Source of the DNA: Saururus chinensis
Taxonomy: Eukaryota; Streptophyta; Magnoliopsida; Piperales; Saururaceae
Length of the DNA stretch: 64,000 bases
Direction of reading: 5' to 3'
Assembly: GCA_035235625.1 (NCBI GenBank)
Contig: CP141141.1
Coordinates: forward strand, 45,655,719-45,719,718
How positions within the stretch are numbered: the stretch's first letter is position 1; every line of letters begins with the position of its first letter. The position numbers were made by a program, and so were the translations under genes. This document shows, piece by piece, positions 1 to 12,375 of the stretch. The notes under the pieces were generated by a model, which saw nothing but the letters and a program-made list of their open reading frames with translations, made no database searches and was not told the DNA's origin.

Positions 1-2225
1 CCCAAGTTCTCACACAGAGAACCCTAGAACACGTGGTAGCGGGGTGCACACGGCATACCACACTGGATTCTCAGGGTCCAGATGACACACATGATAACAT
101 TCTCACAATTCGCAAGACAAGTACACAACTCGTCCCCACATCATTTCATTTAATTAGACTCAACCCAGGGAGCGCACTCGTTCCACACAGGAACTCCAAA
201 TCGTTCCACGTAGGAACTTTAAATCAAAATATGTCCTTTCGGACCAATCAACTTGCGATTAATCCACGATCGATCAATCCGGCACACAATTTCATCACAT
301 TGCATCCAATCGGTTAAATTTGATTAATCACGATGAAGCCTCAATTGGAAATCCATTTTCATGATGCATGCAGCATGGTACATACGTGGGCAAAGCATAC
401 ATGAATCCTAATCCATGATAAGTGCTCTCACCAGCCCCTAATGCATCATTCATAACCACAATATTAAGCTTCAACATCATCATTTAACCCCACATGTGTG
501 TGTATCTAGTAGAAGCATTTCACATAATACATGCCATCATGCTTGAAATTAAACTCACTACTACACTACACATGTGAATTTCCATCTAAACATGAATTCT
601 AGCAGAAATCATAGTAGAAGAATCATTGAAATCATAGCTAAATTCAAAACTCAACCACAAAGGCTAAACACATATAACATCACTCATTTCATCATTGAGT
701 CATGACATTCACCAACATTCACACACCATTAACCACAATCTATCATGACAAATCAGTCCAACAATGATTGTAGTCCTACTGAAAATATGCTTAACCAAAG
801 GGAAACAACCATTAATAATTTCAAGATAATGATTCCAACATCATGCCACAAAGCATAAGCCATTCCATCATCCCTAAGCATATATCTCAACTCCATAAAC
901 TTAATAGCATGCATTTCCAGTAGCCTAATATAGCTTAAAACACTCCACATTCATGTAAAATTGGCAAGCTAAAGTGGAATCATCAAAATAGACATCATAT
1001 GCACAACATGCAATTTTCTGTGTAGCCGATCGATCGCCCTTCAGGCCGTTCGATCGGTTACACGCAAAAATTTAAAATTTACAGTTCAGCCGATCGATCA
1101 CCCTGCAGGACCGATCGATCGCCAACACGGCAGAACAATCATCTTCTTCCTTTCGCAAATCCAAACCGAAACACCATAGATAGCACTTCAAATCCACATC
1201 TAACACCCTAATCATCATCAAAAGTCCTCCTTGATTTCCAGAATATTAAACCAAACCATAATAATGCAAAACCCTAAGAAATCAGGATTAAATAATTCTA
1301 TTTTCTAATCTTACCATTAACACACTAAATCAAGCAAACCATTTCGAAATAAGCCAAAAATGGAGAGTTTTACCATGGATAAACAGAGATTTTGAAGACC
1401 CATTACCTCAGCACTTGATTTAGCTCGGATTGAAGAGTCACCCTTCTTGAAATCCTTGAAAACACAATGAGTTTGAATTAAACTTTAATGGAAATCGATT
1501 TACTCAAGAAATCCCTAATTAAACCTTAGATCTAGGGCTTGTTGGTAGTAAAAATCGAATTTTGAATGTTAGGGTTTGTAGTAAAACACAAATCAGTAGT
1601 TTTTTATGGTCAAAAACGAATTGAATCAAGGGGAAAATGGTAGATTTGGAAGAAATAAAGAGAAAAGCCATGGATTAGTGCTTAATTAGAGTAAGCTTAC
1701 CTTAATCGGCTTGTAATTCGGGCCTAAGTGGGGATTAGGCCAGCCCTCCTTCCTTAGCCTATTCCCAAAAATGGAAATGGCTCAGGTTTGCCTTTTTATA
1801 GTAAGGGTTGGGGTATGCATAGGTAAGTTTTGGGGTGTAAATATGAAAAGTAGGCTAAAAGTGGGTATTTTGCAAAATTTAAGCACAAATTAAGCCTAAT
1901 AAAATTCTAAAAATTTTTGTGTGACCTTAAGTATATGTCTAGGTTCATTTAACACAAAAATAAAATTTTCAGCGGTGGGGCCCACAGGGGTCCCGCCAAA
2001 ACCTTAATTTTCGGGAAAATAGTAAAAATTCCAAAAAATCTAAAAAATTCACATTTGGTTTAAAATCACTTAAAACCACTAATATTGAAGTTAATTTTGG
2101 TTAAAACCATCACAAACACTATTTATTTTACAAAATCACCGAATAAGATCAGAAAACATGTAAACCTCACGATAACTCATAATTAAAGAAAACCAAAACC
2201 CGGTTTAAAGATGAGGGTCCTTACA
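1..2225 (-). mobile_element. LTR of a Tekay-like Ty3/gypsy chromovirus (subfamily 1), cut by window start
   Basis: The right edge is TGTAAGGACCC read on the minus strand. It lies directly beside a purine tract and an integrase/chromodomain region on the same strand, so this is the downstream LTR of that element. It aligns along its whole length with the distal part of the LTR at 11306-14795, where the full LTR is about 3.49 kb, so roughly 1.3 kb of it lies left of position 1. It contains the two-hairpin version of the palindrome cluster near 1025-1125. Small ORFs inside it are not credible genes. Confidence 0.85.
1020..1130. repeat. Palindrome cluster in LTR, two-hairpin form
   Basis: Four palindromic octamer sites of the GATCGATC type (one varied to GTTCGATC) are arranged as two pairs. 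Each pair has the pattern site-GCC, short loop, GGCC-site, so each can fold as a hairpin. The same cluster recurs at 13595-13700 and, with three hairpins and GTTCGAAC sites, at 15893-16065 and 62765-62935. Confidence 0.75.
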
Positions 2226-2239
2226 TCCTCCCCCTCTTA
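2226..2239 (-). other. Polypurine tract of the chromovirus
   Basis: Read on the minus strand, a TAAGAGGGGGAGGA tract immediately precedes the TG that opens the LTR at 2225. Its position between the integrase end and the LTR is the classic plus-strand priming site of LTR elements, and it fixes both orientation and LTR boundary. Confidence 0.8.
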
Positions 2240-3523
2240 AGAATTTTGGTCCTCCAAAATTCGCTAGAGGTCAGCGACAAAAAGATGAGGATACTTCTTT
2301 CTGATCTCGTCCTCCGTTTCCCACGTGGCTTCCTCGACTCCATGATTCCTCCACAACACCTTCACGAGTGGGATTGCCTTTTGCCGAAGTACCTTCTCTT
2401 TACGGTCAAGAATTTGAATAGGTACCCCCTCGTAGGAAAGATTCTCCTGGAGCTCCAACGGCTCAAAATCCAAGAAATGAGTAGGATCCGGCTCATACTT
2501 CCGAAGAAGTGAGACGTGGAATACGTTATGGATATCGGCCAGTCGGGGTGGAAGTGCAACCCGATATGCTGTGGCACCAATTTGCTCCAAGATCTCGAAT
2601 GGACCAATAAAACGAGGTGACAACTTCCCCCATTGTCCAAATCGAACAACACCACGAGTCGGAGAGATCTTAAGGAAAACATGATCACCAACACCAAACT
2701 CCAACTCCCGCCGTCGCCTATCGGCATAACTCTTCTGATGGCTCTGAGCTGCCTGCAACCTCTCCCGGATAAGGCGTATCTTCTCCACTGACTGCTGGAT
2801 AAGATCTGGGCCAGTGAGAAGGTGATCTCCAACCTCACTCCAACACAACGGTGATTGGCAAGGACACCCATAAAGTGCCTCAAAAGGTGCCATCCGGATG
2901 CTCGCTTGGTAGCTATTATTATAAGAAAACTCAACCAGCGGTAAATGTTGCTCCCAACTTCCTTTCCACTCAAGGATACAAGCCCGAAGCATGTCCTCAA
3001 GCGTCTGAATGGTCCTTTCGGACTGTCCGTCCGTCTGAGGATGGTAGGCGGAGCTAAGATGTAAAGATGTGCCCAAAGCACCCTGAAAGCTCTGCCAAAA
3101 CCACGAAGTGAACCGTGGGTCACGATCGGAGATGATAGATACTGGAATCCCGTGTAACCGCACGATCTCCCTCAAATATAGAGCAGCCAAGACATCCAGA
3201 GGAGTAGTCATTCTGATCGCGAGGAAATGAGCAGACTTAGTAAGTCGATCAACAATCACCCAAACCGCATCATTACCACTCGGCGACCGTGGCAATCCAG
3301 AAACGAAATCCATAGTGACGTGCTCCCACTTCCACTCCGAAATCAGAAGTGGTTGTAGTAAACCGCCTGGATGTCGATGCTCTGCCTTGACTTGCTGACA
3401 CACAAGGCATTTGGACACGTAGACCGCAATGTCCTTCTTCAACCCATTCCACCAAAATGTCCTCTTCATGTTGTGGTACATCTTCGTTCCTCCAGGATGG
3501 ATAGAGAACTTAGAATGGTGTCG
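2240..3523 (-). mobile_element. Tekay-like chromovirus internal fragment: integrase plus chromodomain
   Basis: A continuous reading frame carries the Ty3/gypsy integrase: an HHCC zinc region (H, H then CLVC about 30 residues later), the catalytic core with DFVSGLPRS, DRLTKSAHF, SDRDPRF and HPQTDGQSERTIQ, then the GPY/F-like module (PRFIGPFEIL) and a C-terminal chromodomain ending VKVLWRNHGVEEATWE. That ending and the long LTR match the Tekay clade. Protease, reverse transcriptase and RNase H are absent: homology stops sharply near 3523, where unrelated sequence begins. It is a fossil, truncated at its upstream side. Confidence 0.88.
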
Positions 3524-4634
3524 GTTTGGGGTTACCGTTTCTGACCCCGCTTCGCCCCTATTGTCTTGCTCCGCCCGATTAGATGCTTTGGGTGCGTCTC
3601 GGGACGTTGCCATTGGCGAGTTGTGGGTCATTTGGCCATTGTTGGCTCTGCCTCGGCTCGGTGATAGTAGGGGCAAGCCGCACTTGGTTTGATTATACCT
3701 CCGCTTAGAATGGGCCACTTGTCTTTGCCCTATACCGTGCGAGATGCATAGCTTCCCACACCAAATGTGTTGGTTGTGGGTGGCGATTGGCGATGTCGCC
3801 GCTTCGATCAGCCACCACCTCCTAGCCATAGCTCAGTTGTCATTTTGTGGGCCTTGGGCCGCCACCATCCGACCCATCTCCTCCTAGAGTAGACCTTTTT
3901 GGCTGCGTGTACATGTGGCCACGCATGTGTTTCAGGGCTTAGGCGCCGCTTTTGCATTGCCCGATCACTGGATGGCTCTGCTACTAAATAGAGTTGACAC
4001 CATAGCCATCCACCACCTCTCCTCTGTCCTCGAGTGTCACCCCATGCTCTCTGCCCATATGTGGGCCCTTGTTGATCAAATCGTTGCCATTGGGTGTTGT
4101 CCACAGCCGATTTCGACATCTTGCGGTCGGCCAAGTACTTCTTAGCTACTGGTTGACCTTCAGTTAGTACACCCTCAACTTCTGGTTGCACCGCCACTTA
4201 TGCTGGCACTATCTTTCTCCCGGCCGCCCTTAGTGTGCCGTTGTTGGTCGCATATTTTGCCGCATTGACTTCTAACACCCCATTTGGCCATGATTGTTTC
4301 CGGCATTTCCTAAAATCCTCGGGATAACAGCTCTCTCCACTTGGCAAAGCTTTTGGCTGGTAATTCCACCGCAATGTTGCCACCGTTGTGTGCTCGCCAT
4401 TGAATGTCATGATTACGAGGTAGGTGAGCTTTGAACTCGTAATTTCATGATAGCATGCTTTGAATGAGTAGCAGCATGATAGGATTGTATGATTCAATGC
4501 TTTGGATGTTAAATCATGATCCGTTTGCATGATGTAAGAGGATATATTATGCCATGTTGAAATGCATATGACATGCATGTGGGCTATATGTATGTTTGAA
4601 GTATGTTGGTAATCTTCGTATGTAGATTGAGTAT

Positions 4635-4930
4635 GTGCTAGTGATGGCAAGCGTGTTTGTTGGTAAGCTTCGTATATGTATTGCTAGTGATGGCTAGCGA
4701 GTATGGATGTTTATGTTTGTGCTAGTGACGGCTAGCGAGTATGGATGTTTATGTCTGTGCTAGTGACCGCAAGCAAGTATGGATGTTTATGTTTGTGCTA
4801 GTGATGGCTAGCGAGTATAGATGTTTATGTTTGTGCTAGTGACGGCTAGCGAGTATGTTGGTAAGTTACGTGTATGGATATATATATGTATGCGCTAGTG
4901 ATGGCTAGGGAGCATACTTGTAAGCTACGT
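4635..4930. repeat. 38-bp minisatellite, about 7 copies
   Basis: The core TGCTAGTGACGGCTAGCGAG recurs about every 38 bases, followed in most copies by a TATGGATGTTTATGT segment. Outer copies are longer and more diverged. GCTAG...CTAGC makes each unit a weak palindrome. Confidence 0.85.
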
Positions 4931-5694
4931 ATATATGAAAGTATGTGTATGTTATTTGTATGTGTGATAGATGTACATATGTATGATGGTTATAGGCCTA
5001 TCTGATAGATATGTGCATCCGTGTGGGGGCAAAAGTATGGTCGATGGATAGTAAGAGATGACAAAGGTTTTTGTCTGGATTTGTTGTGAATGTGTAAACA
5101 TATGACGAAAGATAGTTGATGTAAGTTTGACGGGCGAGGATTGGAGTGGATCAGATTGGTTCGGCTTAGACTAGAGTATATGTTGGAGGATTGTTAAATA
5201 GTAAGAGTGTGCATAATTGTACAAGCATAACGTACAGATTATGAAGTGAAAAGTAAGCATAATAAGTGAGGTATAAGTAAGAGGGTGATAACTGGGTTTG
5301 GCTCTGAGGAGCTTAGTTTGATGACGTTTGTGTAAGATGTTTTGGCTATAAGGTGGATGGTGGAGTATGTAAGACTGTAAGGATTTAATGTACGATGAGT
5401 TATGATCATGATATGGACGGGTTAAGTGAAGTTTACTGCCCTCACAAACTGGGGTTTTGGATCGGGCTCAGCTTTGGTTTGATCAGTGGAGCATGATATG
5501 TTTGAGTGCTTGTGTGGCATAATTGTACCACATAATTTACTTAATTCAAACTTGAATTATTAGAAAGCTAATGATAGCATTGCGAGTTTGAGACCTGAGG
5601 GTTTGATGGATTAAGTTTCGTGTTTGAGCCAGCCGAAATGAGTCGGCTGAGCATTTCTTATGTCTTGCTATGGTGTTTATCATGCAGGATGTTG

Positions 5695-5970
5695 TCTGTG
5701 TGCTGTATAGAACGTCTGATGCTCTATTGAGAGAGATATATATTTTCAATTTAATCTGTGTGTTTTATGAAGCCTAGACGTCCGATGCTCTGTTGAGAGT
5801 GATGTATGTTTTCGATTCGGTCTGCGTGCTATATTAAGCCTAGATGTTTGATGCTCTATTGAAAGCGTTGTATGATTTCTGCCTAAGAGTGACATAGTAT
5901 GATTCCGCCCAAGAGTGGCACTATATGTTTCTGCCCAAAAGTTGCACTGTATGTTTCTTCCCAAGAGTGG
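5695..5970. repeat. Two consecutive tandem arrays (about 64 bp x3, then about 30 bp x4)
   Basis: Three copies of a 60-66 bp unit containing GATGCTCTATTGAGAG are followed by about four copies of a 30-bp unit built on AAGAGTGGCACTATATGTTT. A similar unit order (TGTTGAGAGCGATG, then CAGAGTTGGCATTATAAG) occurs near 58190-58300, linking the two regions as relics of one LTR family. Confidence 0.7.
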
Positions 5971-7233
5971 CACTGGCACTATAAGACCTATTATGGTGGC
6001 AACTGTATGGCCCCTAAAGTGTGGGCGTTTGTGTTTATGTTTGCGCGCTCAGGTAAACAGTATCATAGACCTACTCTTACCTGTTTGATCTTGTGCCCCA
6101 TGAGCATTGGTGTGCCTTACCTTCAGAAAAGTCCATAATGTCTAGTCACTCCTTGGAGGTTAAGGTGATGCCCCAATGACATTATTTTTCATTTTGGTGC
6201 TGGAGCTTATTAGTTGTAATGAGCTTCAGTGCGATAGTATGTATACGACTATGTGAGTTAGTATGTATGATTACGAGCACAGCTATATGAGTATGTGTGT
6301 TTCTGAGTAAGCATATAAGTATGAACACGATTGTAAGCATATGAGTATGAGCATGAGTAAGACTGTAAGAGTATGATTCCGAGTAAGATTGTACAAGGAA
6401 GGTCATACAGGTATGTGTAAGTTGTATGAGTTAGCATATGATTGTACAAGTAAGGTCGTACATGTATGTGAAAGTGTATGATTTTCAGTAAGTGTACGAT
6501 GGTACGACTAAGTTTGTAAGACCCTGAATAAGGGTGTTTGTGTAAGTTTGATTCGATGGTTTGCTTGACATTTTTGTATTCGTATGAGCATGATTATGAT
6601 ATGCTTGTTTGCTTCATGTTTGAGTTGCGTGAACGTATCTATGTATGGATTTACTGATTTCACTATTTAGAACTCCTATATTGGGTATTTTCTTATTAAG
6701 TATGAAAATACTCATTACCTTTTTTTTTATCCCCGTTGTTCAGGAGGCTTTGGCAAGTTTGTGACAGAGAGCTCCTGAGATGGATGCTTATTTTGGTGAT
6801 TGTTTGACTCCCTTTGACTCAGGTATATCCTTGGCTCACTACAAGTTTTCTTTGTGCCACGATTTGTTGTATTGGGTGAGATGAGAAGTCAGGTGTTTAT
6901 GTATTTTAGACTTTTAGTTTGGATTAGACTATGGACTGTTATGGGATTTGCACTCAGGGATGTCTGGGAGAGATTTATATTTAAAGTCTATGGTCATAGT
7001 AAGTTATTCGTACACTTGTTTTTGAGTAGCGCTTGTGGATGTTTGGTTTGGCCGTACGATGTTTGATTGAATGAGTAACAATTTGGATGAGAAAAACTAA
7101 TGTGTTATGTTTAAAACTATAAAACTGTTTTCACAGGTTTCGTATTCGACATTTTTGCCGATTTATAACAGTTATATTGCAAAAAAAATTCCATGAATTT
7201 TAAGGAAAATGTATGAAAAATCTCGGGCGTTAC

Positions 7234-8165
7234 AAATCCGCACCGAGAGAAGTGACTCAGAGTAAGGGGAGGCTTCGTCCTTCACCGACGTACCACATAG
7301 TGTGAGAAACATCCCCACATAAGGGGACATTTTGTTTGTCGCCTATGGCCACTAAGAGAAAAGTGTCCCTAGGTAAGGGGAGGTTCTGTCCACCATCTTT
7401 TGGCGGGTAGAGAGAGATGCGTCCCCTGGTAAGGAGAGGTTCTATTCGTCGTCTACAAGTGTCAAGAGAGAAGTATCTCCGGGTAAAGGGAAGTTTTATC
7501 CATCGCCTATGAGTGTGTAAAGAGAAAATTGTTTCTGGGTAAGGAAAGATTATGTCCACTGCCTATATGTACAAAAAGTGAAAAACATCTCCAGGTAAAA
7601 TGAGGTTTTGTTTGTTGCCTTCGAGCGTGTAAAGATCACCTTTGGGCGTAAAGAGTGAAAAAAGCACTAGAAAAGGAGAGTGTCTGTTTGTCGCCTTCGG
7701 GCACAAGGAGATAAATGTCCCGGAATGAGAGGAGGCTATGCCTGCCATTTTCGGACCTAAAGGGGAGGACGTCCTGAAGGAATGAATAATTCTAAATGTC
7801 GCTACTTCTAGGAACTTTAGGGGAATAAATATTTTTGACCTTCTTATTTATATAATTATAGGATTACATGTGCATCCTAAGTAGTCAACTTAGGATGAAT
7901 AATAAGTTATATGCCTTGCTTTATCGTATATGTTGTAATCTATTTTGTTCTTATTTGATCTTCTCTCAAATGTTGTGTTATGATTTGATATGTTCATATC
8001 TGATTTGATATGATCTGATATGGTTGGATTAGGTTTGATATGATCTGAGATGATGTAATATACTCTGATGTATTTTGCCCACTCTGTGATAGAGCAAGAC
8101 ATGTGATTTCGATGATTTGTTAGCTTCTTTTTAACTTCGATGATTTATAAGATTTTTGTCTCTTT
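7234..8165. mobile_element. Degraded LTR fragment related to the solo LTR at 35464-37322
   Basis: The fragment starts with a minisatellite of about nine 54-60 bp units (AAGGGGAGGTTCTGTCC core, 7247-7765). It continues through GGACGTCCTGAAGGAATG and TTTTGACC into a CTGTGATAGAGCAAGACATGTG segment. These landmarks occur in the same order in the complete solo LTR between about 36280 and 36900. Both LTR ends are missing. The open frames across the minisatellite (7257-7559, 7563-7748) are by-products of the repeat. Confidence 0.65.
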
Positions 8166-8184
8166 AATTATATATATAGTCCCG

Positions 8185-8356
8185 TTTATATGAGCCCGGG
8201 CTTACGCGCACCGGCGAGTGCCTGGGCTCATGCGGCCGTCGGATGTAAATCTGATGGCCCATCAAACTCACTGGTTTAATGGGATGTCGGATATAAATCC
8301 GATGGCTTAATGAGCCCGGGTGCATGCCGACGCACGTGAGCCCGAGCTCATATTAA
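8185..8356. mobile_element. MITE with about 31-bp imperfect terminal inverted repeats
   Basis: The left end TTTATATGAGCCCGGGCTTA pairs with the inverted right end TTAATATGAGCTCGGGCTCA; the arms continue to about 31 bp with a few mismatches. Internally GGATGTAAATCTGATGG is followed by GGATATAAATCCGATGG. The outer end alone is repeated at 8387-8420 beyond a TA/TG microsatellite. A more diverged relative lies at 18587-18746. No clear target duplication is visible because both flanks are TA-rich. Superfamily unassigned. Confidence 0.65.
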
Positions 8357-8420
8357 CTTTTTCAATATATATATATGTGTGTGTGTAGCGCACGTGAGCC
8401 CGGGCTCATATTAACTTTTT

Positions 8421-9249
8421 CTATATATATATATATGTATGTATTTTAAATACAAAATTAGGTTTATTTTAGCATCCACACAATAAAGCACTTAAGTTTT
8501 ATAGTACTTAGAAGAACATTATGACTCTCGTACTCAAACTATGCCGCTCCTAATTTATTTTTAAATTATATATTCCAATTTTGTTTTTTAAATCCCCAAT
8601 CCGAATCAGCCGTGTTACACTTTTAGTGCAGCGGAGATGTTTGTCCATTGTTCGCAGTAACCATGTTGCACGACAATGGCACAGCTGTGATGCCAATGAA
8701 GATCAAGCCTGAATTCATCGGCGGCAGTGAACTGCCATGCCACTGGGGTGGCGTCCTTCCTCGTCGTTGGAGAAAAGGTAGCACCTTTGGGGGGAAACTG
8801 TGGTGCTTCTTTCGATTCAGTTGATTGCAATCACCTACATCTCCACCAAAAGGAATCCTCCACCGCAATCACCATCAACCAGCACCGTGCCAACGCCAAA
8901 TCCCTGCAATCAAAGCAGCTGCAGGCCACTGTTGCGTTCCCCACTTCATGCATGTCATAGATTTTGGCCTTGGTTTGGTCGTATTCACCGTGTCATTGCT
9001 CCTATCATCTTTCCCAGCAAGAATCGAGGACAACACATTCGGATTTGCCAACTGTACCTTGCCAAACCATCATCTAGAAATCTTCCCAACATCATCTTCA
9101 AGTTCAGATCAGAAATCTTGGCTGAATATCTTGCCAGTTCGTCAGGCACATTGTTCCCATTTGGTACAGGAAGCTTATGGAGGAAACCTTCCAAAATGAA
9201 GACTCTAGGGCAACACACACTATGAAGAAGGTAAGCCTCTATTGTTAGT
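8421..9249. other. No gene recognised
   Basis: AT-rich start, then GC-balanced sequence with overlapping open frames on both strands (8615-9389). None shows a recognisable domain, start context or splice structure, and three frames are open at once, which fits chance. A decayed exon cannot be excluded. Confidence 0.4.
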
Positions 9250-9830
9250 ACGTGGGATTGGCTACAAATATTACGGTTGACCCATAACTTGGCCCAAAAA
9301 TGAGCAGGCTTAGGCCTTAAAAATAGGTTACGCGCTGGGCCGTGCTTTAAATATGAAATTTTATCAATTTTTGGGCTCGGCCCGAGCATGGAAAAAAATA
9401 GTAAAAACTCGGTCTAACCCGCTATACCAAATAGAATATAATAACTTCTATTTATTAAATAGAATGTACTCTGTACCAAATAAAATGTAATGATTTTTAT
9501 TTATCAAATAAAATACAATGAAGTTTTTATATAATTATTTAATTTTTAAACTTCTCTTATATTTATTTATCTACTTAAGATATAGATTTATCATCTTCGA
9601 TAATAAAATACTTGAAGTTTTAAAAAAAATTATATCATTTCCCTTTCGGCCCAAAAGCCTATGGCCTGGCCTAAGCCCGGGCCTGTCTAAATTTTGGGCT
9701 AGGCCAAATTTTTTAACCTTAGCTACAAGCTTGGTCCGGGCCTTAAAATTTTATTTTCTTGGGGCTGGGCTTGGGCCTACCCTGGCCCGTCAAGGCCCGG
9801 CCTATTTGTGTTGGTTTTACACGGGCCCAC
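9250..9830. mobile_element. Palindromic GGCC-rich non-autonomous element
   Basis: Two arms rich in GGCCTTA, GGGCCGTG, GGGCTCGGCCCGAGC (left, 9270-9400) and GGCCCAAAAGCC, GGCCTGGCC, GGCCCGTCAAGGCCCGG (right, 9640-9800) flank an AT-rich core. The two-arm layout resembles short non-autonomous DNA transposons. Exact termini and target duplication were not found, so the limits are approximate. It carries no coding capacity. Confidence 0.45.
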
Positions 9831-10784
9831 TTCTACTCGCAAATCATTAAGGCCACCTCAAATCTACATGTGTCTGAATGGGTTGTAGGGTATCTTGTGA
9901 ATCTTGAGGGTTCCTCACCCGACCGAGGCTCAATATCCATTGCTTGACCCTTTAGTCTCCAACTTGCTATTGTTGCACCTGGTAACCCATTTGTTGCTCG
10001 TTTCACAAGTTAGCTAGTTCATCACTTATGTGGTCCCTTGTGACCAGTGTTTTAAAAATAGGACCGGACCAGCTGGTTTGATCAGCTTTAACTGGACCTG
10101 TTATAAAAAATGGGCCTGTTCATCTTGATTTCCGGGTCGATTTATGTCACGCCCCGGCGATGCCCGACCCAAGCCGAACCCGGTCCAGGGGCCGGTCAAG
10201 CGCGCGGGGGCGACGAAGGGAAAAATGAGAAACAATCTAGCGGAAGACTTAACCCTAACCACGGACGATTAACAGAATTACAGAGTATGCACAATCCTTT
10301 GAGCAAGAGTAAATAAACATGGAAGAAAGAGTGTTGCTTATCACAAAGTAAATAACTAAATCTCAAACCCACAAGCTTAGTTAACTAAAACCCACACCGG
10401 CTCAAAATAAGTCATAAGCATCACAACTGTAAAATATGACATAAATCCAAAACAAAGAACCCTACACAAAGGTTTAAACATAAACATAAAACCAAAGAAG
10501 ATAAGTCACACAACGATCTCTATAATCATATCCAAGCCATCTCCGACCTTTCCTCAAAGAGGAGATCCTGTCCGTCTGCGTGTCGCACCACGCAGCCCCA
10601 AATCAAAACACAAGAAAGAGGGGTGAGTTTAACAAACTCAGCAATGGTTTTTAATATCACTAGCAACATTAAAAATGCAATAGCATAACAATATAGTCAT
10701 TTAGATCAAAGATTTACATGATGCATCATTTTCTGATCACACATACATATCACCTAACACTGCATCATGATGCATGATTAACCG

Positions 10785-11170
10785 GCATTGATGTATCTCT
10801 AGCATACATATTCCCACATCATTATATCATAACAACCTACATGGATATATCTCTAACATACATATTCCCACATGCATTATATCAAAATCAACCTGCATAG
10901 ATGTATCTCTAACATACATATTCCCACATGCATCATATCATAATCAACCTGCATTGATGTATCTCTAACATATATATTCCCACATGCATCATATCAAAAT
11001 CAACCTGCATGGATGTATTTCTAATATACATATTCCCATATACATCATATCATAATCAACCTGCATGGATGTATCTCTAACATTCATATTCCCACATGCA
11101 TCATATCAAAATCAACCTGCATTGATGTATCTCTAACATACATATTCCCACATGCATTATATCATAATAA
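10785..11170. repeat. 56-bp minisatellite in LTR Y, seven copies
   Basis: Units contain GATGTATCTCTAACATACAT, then ATTCCCACATGCAT and a variable ATATCAAAATCAACCTGCAT joint. Period is 54-57 bp. The equivalent array in LTR X (11945-12370) has eight copies. Confidence 0.9.
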
Positions 11171-11944
11171 TCTCCATCAAGGAGTAATCACAAATTTGGT
11201 GTCACACAGACAAGAGCATAGACAAGGCCATGAAGGCGTGTCATGGTCCAAAATTCTATACAAGAATTCAAGAAAGATCGGGGTTGTCAATCCCTAATGC
11301 TGCTCTGTCAGGCCTCGGTGATGCCCAACCCGAGCCGAACCCGGTCCAGGGGCCAGTCAAGCGCGCGGGGGCGACGAAGTGAAAATTGAGAAACGATTCT
11401 AGCGGAAGACTTAACCCTAACCACGGGCGATTAACAGCAACACGGAGTGCGCACAATCCTTTGAGCAAGAGTAAATAAAAAGGGAAGGAAAAGGTGTTGC
11501 TTATCACAAAGTAAACAACAATCTCAAACCCACAAGCTTAGTTAAGTAAAGCCCACACCGGCTCAAAATAAGTCATAAGCATCACAACTGTAAAATATGA
11601 CATAAATCCAAAACAAGAACCCTACACAAAGGTCCTGAACAACAGCATAACTAAGGAAAATAAAACCACACAAAGAACTCCACGATCATATCCAAGCCAC
11701 CTCCGACCTTTCCTCGAAGAGGCGATCCTGTCCGTCTCCGTGTCGAACCACGCAGCCCCAAATCCAAAATACGCAAAGAGGGGTGAGTTTAACAAACTCA
11801 GCAATGGTTTTAATATCACTAACAACATCAAAAAGACGATAGCATGGCGATATAATCTTTCAAATCAACGATGTACAAGGTGTATCATTTTCTGATCACA
11901 TATTCACATCACTTAAAAACTGTATCATAATGTATAATTCAAAC

Positions 11945-12375
11945 TGCATGGATGTATCTCTAACATACATATTCCCACATGCATAGTATCAAATCAAATT
12001 GCATGGATGTATCTCAAACATACATATTCCCACATACATTATTTCACAATTCAACCTGCATAGATGTATCTCTAACATACATATTCCTCATGCATAACAT
12101 CAACAACAACCTGCATGGATGTATCTCTAACATACATATTCTACATGCATACATCAAAATCAACATGCATGGATGTATCTCTAACATACATATTCCACAT
12201 GTATTATATCAACATCAACCTGCATTGATGTATCTCTAACATACATATTCCACATGCATAATATCAAAATCAACATGCATGGATGTATCTCTAACATACA
12301 TATTCCCACATGCATAATATCATCAAAATCTGCATTGATGTATCTCTAACATACATATTCTCACATGCATAATAC
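11945..12375. repeat. 56-bp minisatellite in LTR X, eight copies
   Basis: Same unit as the array at 10785-11170. The start codon-like ATGs inside the unit create a spurious 86-codon open frame at 11979-12239, which is not a gene. Confidence 0.9.

Larger units (their letters stand above)
3524..7233. mobile_element. Gene-free degenerate LTR-like sequence with tandem arrays
   Basis: No host gene is recognisable. The stretch abuts the integrase fragment at a sharp junction, carries three tandem arrays (4635-4930, 5695-5880, 5880-5970) and ends with GGGCGTTACA at 7233, a typical plant gypsy LTR end. The left edge TGTCGG near 3523 could be an LTR start, but the flanking five bases do not match convincingly. 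Reading it as one long LTR of another gypsy family is inference. Confidence 0.4.

Noticed and set aside
7257-7748. Open frames across 7257-7748
   Set aside because: Produced by the 54-60 bp minisatellite. Peptide repeats follow the DNA period.
8615-9389. Cluster of open frames on both strands, possible small gene
   Set aside because: No domain, no splice consensus series, and all frames are about equally open. Kept only as an unassigned stretch.
11979-12239. Open frame of 86 codons with a repeating peptide (CMDVSQTYIF-like)
   Set aside because: It is the 56-bp minisatellite of LTR X read in frame, not a repeat protein.
10785-12375. Regularly spaced repeats resembling a CRISPR array
   Set aside because: Units are contiguous tandem repeats without unique spacers, in a plant LTR.
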